DNA from: DATEHG01 sp041691295 | Lineage (GTDB): Bacteria > Gemmatimonadota > Gemmatimonadetes > Gemmatimonadales > GWC2-71-9 | Assembly: GCA_041691295.1 (NCBI GenBank) | Contig: JBEPVA010000185.1 | Coordinates: 1 to 7,879, forward strand | Length of the DNA: 7,879 bases | Direction of reading: 5' to 3' | Shown: positions 5,804 to 7,879 of the stretch, one piece after another | How the letters are laid out: each line of letters opens with the position of its first letter | Position numbering within the stretch: position 1 is the stretch's first letter | The notes under the pieces: model-generated | What the model saw: the letters and a program-made list of their open reading frames with translations, nothing else | What the model was told of the DNA's origin: nothing | Databases searched by the model: none | Position numbers and translations under genes: made by a program

Positions 5804-7879
5804 GCGGGGAGTCGAGACAGCGGATCGGCGCCATCGCGGCACTGGTGCTGGGACTGTTCTCGGCCATCGCGCTGCTGCCGACCTCCGCCACCGGCCCGCT
5901 GGGACACCTGCTCGGCCACTCGCTTTGGGTCACGCTCGGCGTCGGCGCGCTGGGTATACCGCTGCTCGGTTGTGGCGTGGCGCTGGCGGGTTTCCGCCGC
6001 GCCCCCAACCTCGACATGAAGCGCTCGGCCATCCTGCTCGGCGGCTTGAGCGTCCTGGTGCCGTTCGTGATCGGGGTGGTCACCCACATCACCGAATATC
6101 AGTTTGATCCGCCGCTCGAAGAATGGCATCTCGCGGCACGACTGACTGGTGAGCTGCCAGGATTCCTGGCCCGGGTCACGACCAGCGGCATCGGGTTCGC
6201 AGGAGCACTGCTGTTCGGCTTCCTGGCCCTGTCCGCGCTGACCATCCTGACCATCGCATGGCATCCGCTGCAGCACCTCGAAGGCGGCAAGGCCGTCGAG
6301 GGCAGTGCCACTGCTTCGGGAGCCATTGTGGCGGCCCCGTCCGCCGCGCCCGTGTTCGTGCCGCACAAGCCCAAAATCGCCCCGGTGGACGACGAGGACG
6401 ATGACCCGATGGTCATTCCGATTTCCCGGCGGGAACGGAAAAAGAAGGGCGATAAGGCGGACAAGGGGGACAAGAAGAAGGGCACCAGCGAGTCACTGGA
6501 GGAGGACGAGCTCCCGCCGATCGACCTGCTGACCCCTCCGACCAAGCAGGATGTCGATGCCGGTCAGGCCGAGCTGGACCGGCTGGGGCAGGTGCTGCTC
6601 GAGACGCTGAAGACTTTCAAGGTCGAGGGGTCGATCGCCGGGCGGACCACCGGACCGGTCGTCACCCAGTTCGAGGTGGTGCCGGCGCCGGGAGTGAAAG
6701 TGGGGCGGATCGCCAACCTGGCTGACGACATGGCCATCACCATGCGGGCCCAGTCGATCCGGGTCGCGCCGATACCTGGTAAGGGCGCCGTCGGCGTCGA
6801 AATCCCGAACCCGACGGCCCGAATGGTCACCCTGCGGGAGCTGTTCGAATCACCGGAATGGGACAACTCGCGAGGCGCCTTGCCGATCGCGCTGGGCCGG
6901 GATCTCGAGGGCAAGCCGGTCGTGGCCGACCTCGGCAAGATGCCGCACCTGCTGATTGCCGGCGCCACCGGCTCCGGCAAGTCCGTGGCGATCAACACCA
7001 TCATCACCAGCCTGGTGTACCGGTACACACCCAGGGAGCTGCGGCTGCTGATGGTGGACCCGAAGATGGTCGAGCTGTCGATGTACAACGCGCTGCCCCA
7101 CCTGCGCCACAAGGTCGTCACCGACAATCATGATGCGGCCACCGTGCTCAAGTGGGCGGTGTTCGAGATGAATCGGCGCTACGCCCTGCTGCATGTGAAC
7201 AGCGCCAGGAATCTGGCCGATTTCAACCGCAAAGTGGTGGAGGGGAAACCGCTCCGGAATCCGCCCAGGCCCAAGCCCACGATCTCGACAGTGGCGGCCG
7301 AAGAACCAGATACGCCGGCGGAGCCGACCCAGGAAGAGATCTACTCCGACGACATTCTGCCGCTCATCGTGCTCATCGTAGACGAGCTGGCGGACCTGAT
7401 GATGACGGTACAGGGCGAGGTCGAAACTCCGCTGGCCATGCTGGCCCAGAAGGCCCGGGCCATCGGAATTCATCTGATCCTGGCCACCCAGCGTCCCAGC
7501 GTGAACGTGATCACCGGCCTGATCAAGGCCAACTTCCCCAGCCGGATCGCGTTCAGGGTCGCGTCCAAGGTCGACAGTCGGACCATCCTCGACCAGAATG
7601 GCGCCGAGGCACTGCTGGGCAATGGCGACATGCTCTTCCTGCCGCCCGGCAAGAGTGAGCCGATGCGGTTGCAGGGCGCCTATATCGCCACCGAAGAGAC
7701 CGAGCGGGTCATGGAGTGGTACCAGGGCCGCAAGGATGCCCGGAAGGCGGCGGCGTCGGAGGCGGCATCCGTCGAGCCGGACATCCTGGCGCTGGTGCGG
7801 GCCCAGGAGGCCGACGAGGATGGCCCTGGCGGCAGCGAGGAGATCGGGGACCGGGATCCGTTGTTCCGCGAGTCGGCCG
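5800..7879 (+). CDS. ftsK: DNA translocase FtsK/SpoIIIE (3' end beyond window)
   Basis: A septum-located, membrane-anchored motor that pumps chromosome ends during cell division and helps resolve dimers. The window holds 693 codons with no stop. Four hydrophobic segments (about residues 9-27, 42-65, 75-96 and 128-154) form the membrane domain. A short charged linker (about 160-245) has the acidic run DDEDDDP and then a Lys-rich run at 213-227; it is far shorter than the long E. coli linker. The alpha domain (about 255-340) precedes the RecA-like motor with Walker A GATGSGKS (388-395, Lys394), Walker B LIVLIVDELADLMM (522-535, Asp528), and ATQRPSVNVITGLIKAN (562-578). A Pro/Glu-rich stretch (481-518) sits just before Walker B. 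The frame leaves the window after DPLFRESA, just before where the DNA-reading winged-helix gamma domain should begin, so this is a window cut and not evidence of truncation. Confidence 0.97.
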   Translation, partial: MSGESRQRIGAIAALVLGLFSAIALLPTSATGPLGHLLGHSLWVTLGVGALGIPLLGCGVALAGFRRAPNLDMKRSAILLGGLSVLVPFVIGVVTHITEYQFDPPLEEWHLAARLTGELPGFLARVTTSGIGFAGALLFGFLALSALTILTIAWHPLQHLEGGKAVEGSATASGAIVAAPSAAPVFVPHKPKIAPVDDEDDDPMVIPISRRERKKKGDKADKGDKKKGTSESLEEDELPPIDLLTPPTKQDVDAGQAELDRLGQVLLETLKTFKVEGSIAGRTTGPVVTQFEVVPAPGVKVGRIANLADDMAITMRAQSIRVAPIPGKGAVGVEIPNPTARMVTLRELFESPEWDNSRGALPIALGRDLEGKPVVADLGKMPHLLIAGATGSGKSVAINTIITSLVYRYTPRELRLLMVDPKMVELSMYNALPHLRHKVVTDNHDAATVLKWAVFEMNRRYALLHVNSARNLADFNRKVVEGKPLRNPPRPKPTISTVAAEEPDTPAEPTQEEIYSDDILPLIVLIVDELADLMMTVQGEVETPLAMLAQKARAIGIHLILATQRPSVNVITGLIKANFPSRIAFRVASKVDSRTILDQNGAEALLGNGDMLFLPPGKSEPMRLQGAYIATEETERVMEWYQGRKDARKAAASEAASVEPDILALVRAQEADEDGPGGSEEIGDRDPLFRESA

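Noticed and set aside
5743..6366. 207-codon minus-strand open frame opposite the ComB-family gene end and ftsK start
   Set aside because: Shadow of two well-supported plus-strand genes; composition is Arg/Gln/Gly-rich with no domain pattern.
6436..6450. A-rich run in ftsK, considered as a programmed frameshift site
   Set aside because: Only five As in a row, not in an X XXY YYZ arrangement, and the frame continues through all FtsK motifs without a shift.
6850..7473. 207-codon minus-strand open frame opposite the FtsK motor domain
   Set aside because: Opposite the most conserved part of ftsK, including Walker A; the minus-strand translation is His/Gln-rich with no family signature.
7152..7658. 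168-codon plus-strand open frame in another phase near the right end
   Set aside because: The ftsK frame here encodes Walker B and the ATQRPS motif, so this frame is a shadow.

Overview
The window is a dense, one-directional run of eight genes on the plus strand, with no RNA genes, mobile elements or CRISPR arrays. GC is high (roughly two thirds by eye), third positions are GC-rich, and nearly every gene junction overlaps or abuts. Gene content and GC suggest a Gram-negative-type, type IV pilus-bearing bacterium. The first protein's C-terminal tail reminds me of tetratricopeptide-repeat proteins in Gemmatimonadota, so that phylum is my best guess. This is an inference from memory, not shown by a marker gene.

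Layout: (1) 1-374, C-terminal tail of an unidentified protein cut by the left edge; (2) 375-812, aroQ, type II 3-dehydroquinate dehydratase; (3) 802-1890, M24-family Xaa-Pro aminopeptidase (pepP/pepQ type); (4) 1896-2531, accB, biotin carboxyl carrier protein; (5) 2524-3705, a PilT-family type IV pilus ATPase; (6) 3705-5063, accC, biotin carboxylase; (7) 5060-5803, a ComB-family (2-phosphosulfolactate phosphatase-like) protein; (8) 5800 to beyond 7879, ftsK, a DNA translocase cut by the right edge before its winged-helix domain.

The core is a variant of the widespread bacterial cluster aroQ-pepQ-efp-accB-accC. Two things differ. The elongation factor P gene usually found between the peptidase and accB is absent, and a pilus ATPase gene sits between accB and accC. 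AccB and AccC are the carrier and carboxylase subunits of acetyl-CoA carboxylase and start fatty-acid synthesis; AroQ serves the shikimate pathway; the peptidase trims X-Pro peptides; PilT powers pilus dynamics; FtsK moves chromosomal DNA at the division septum.

Junctions: stop and start directly adjacent (374/375), 11-nt overlap (802-812), 5-nt gap (1890/1896), 8-nt overlap (2524-2531), 1-nt overlap TGATG (3705), and ATGA 4-nt overlaps (5060-5063 and 5800-5803). This leaves no room for conventional intergenic promoters or terminators and points to one transcript with translational coupling. The only possible non-coding stretch is about 104 nt (1891-1994), if accB starts at its internal ATG. 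There is no gene-free stretch above 300 bases.

I do not see a new defence or mobile system. The points most worth checking are the pilT insertion between accB and accC, the missing efp, an apparent tandem duplication in the AccB N-terminus, and a ComB-like gene of uncertain role.
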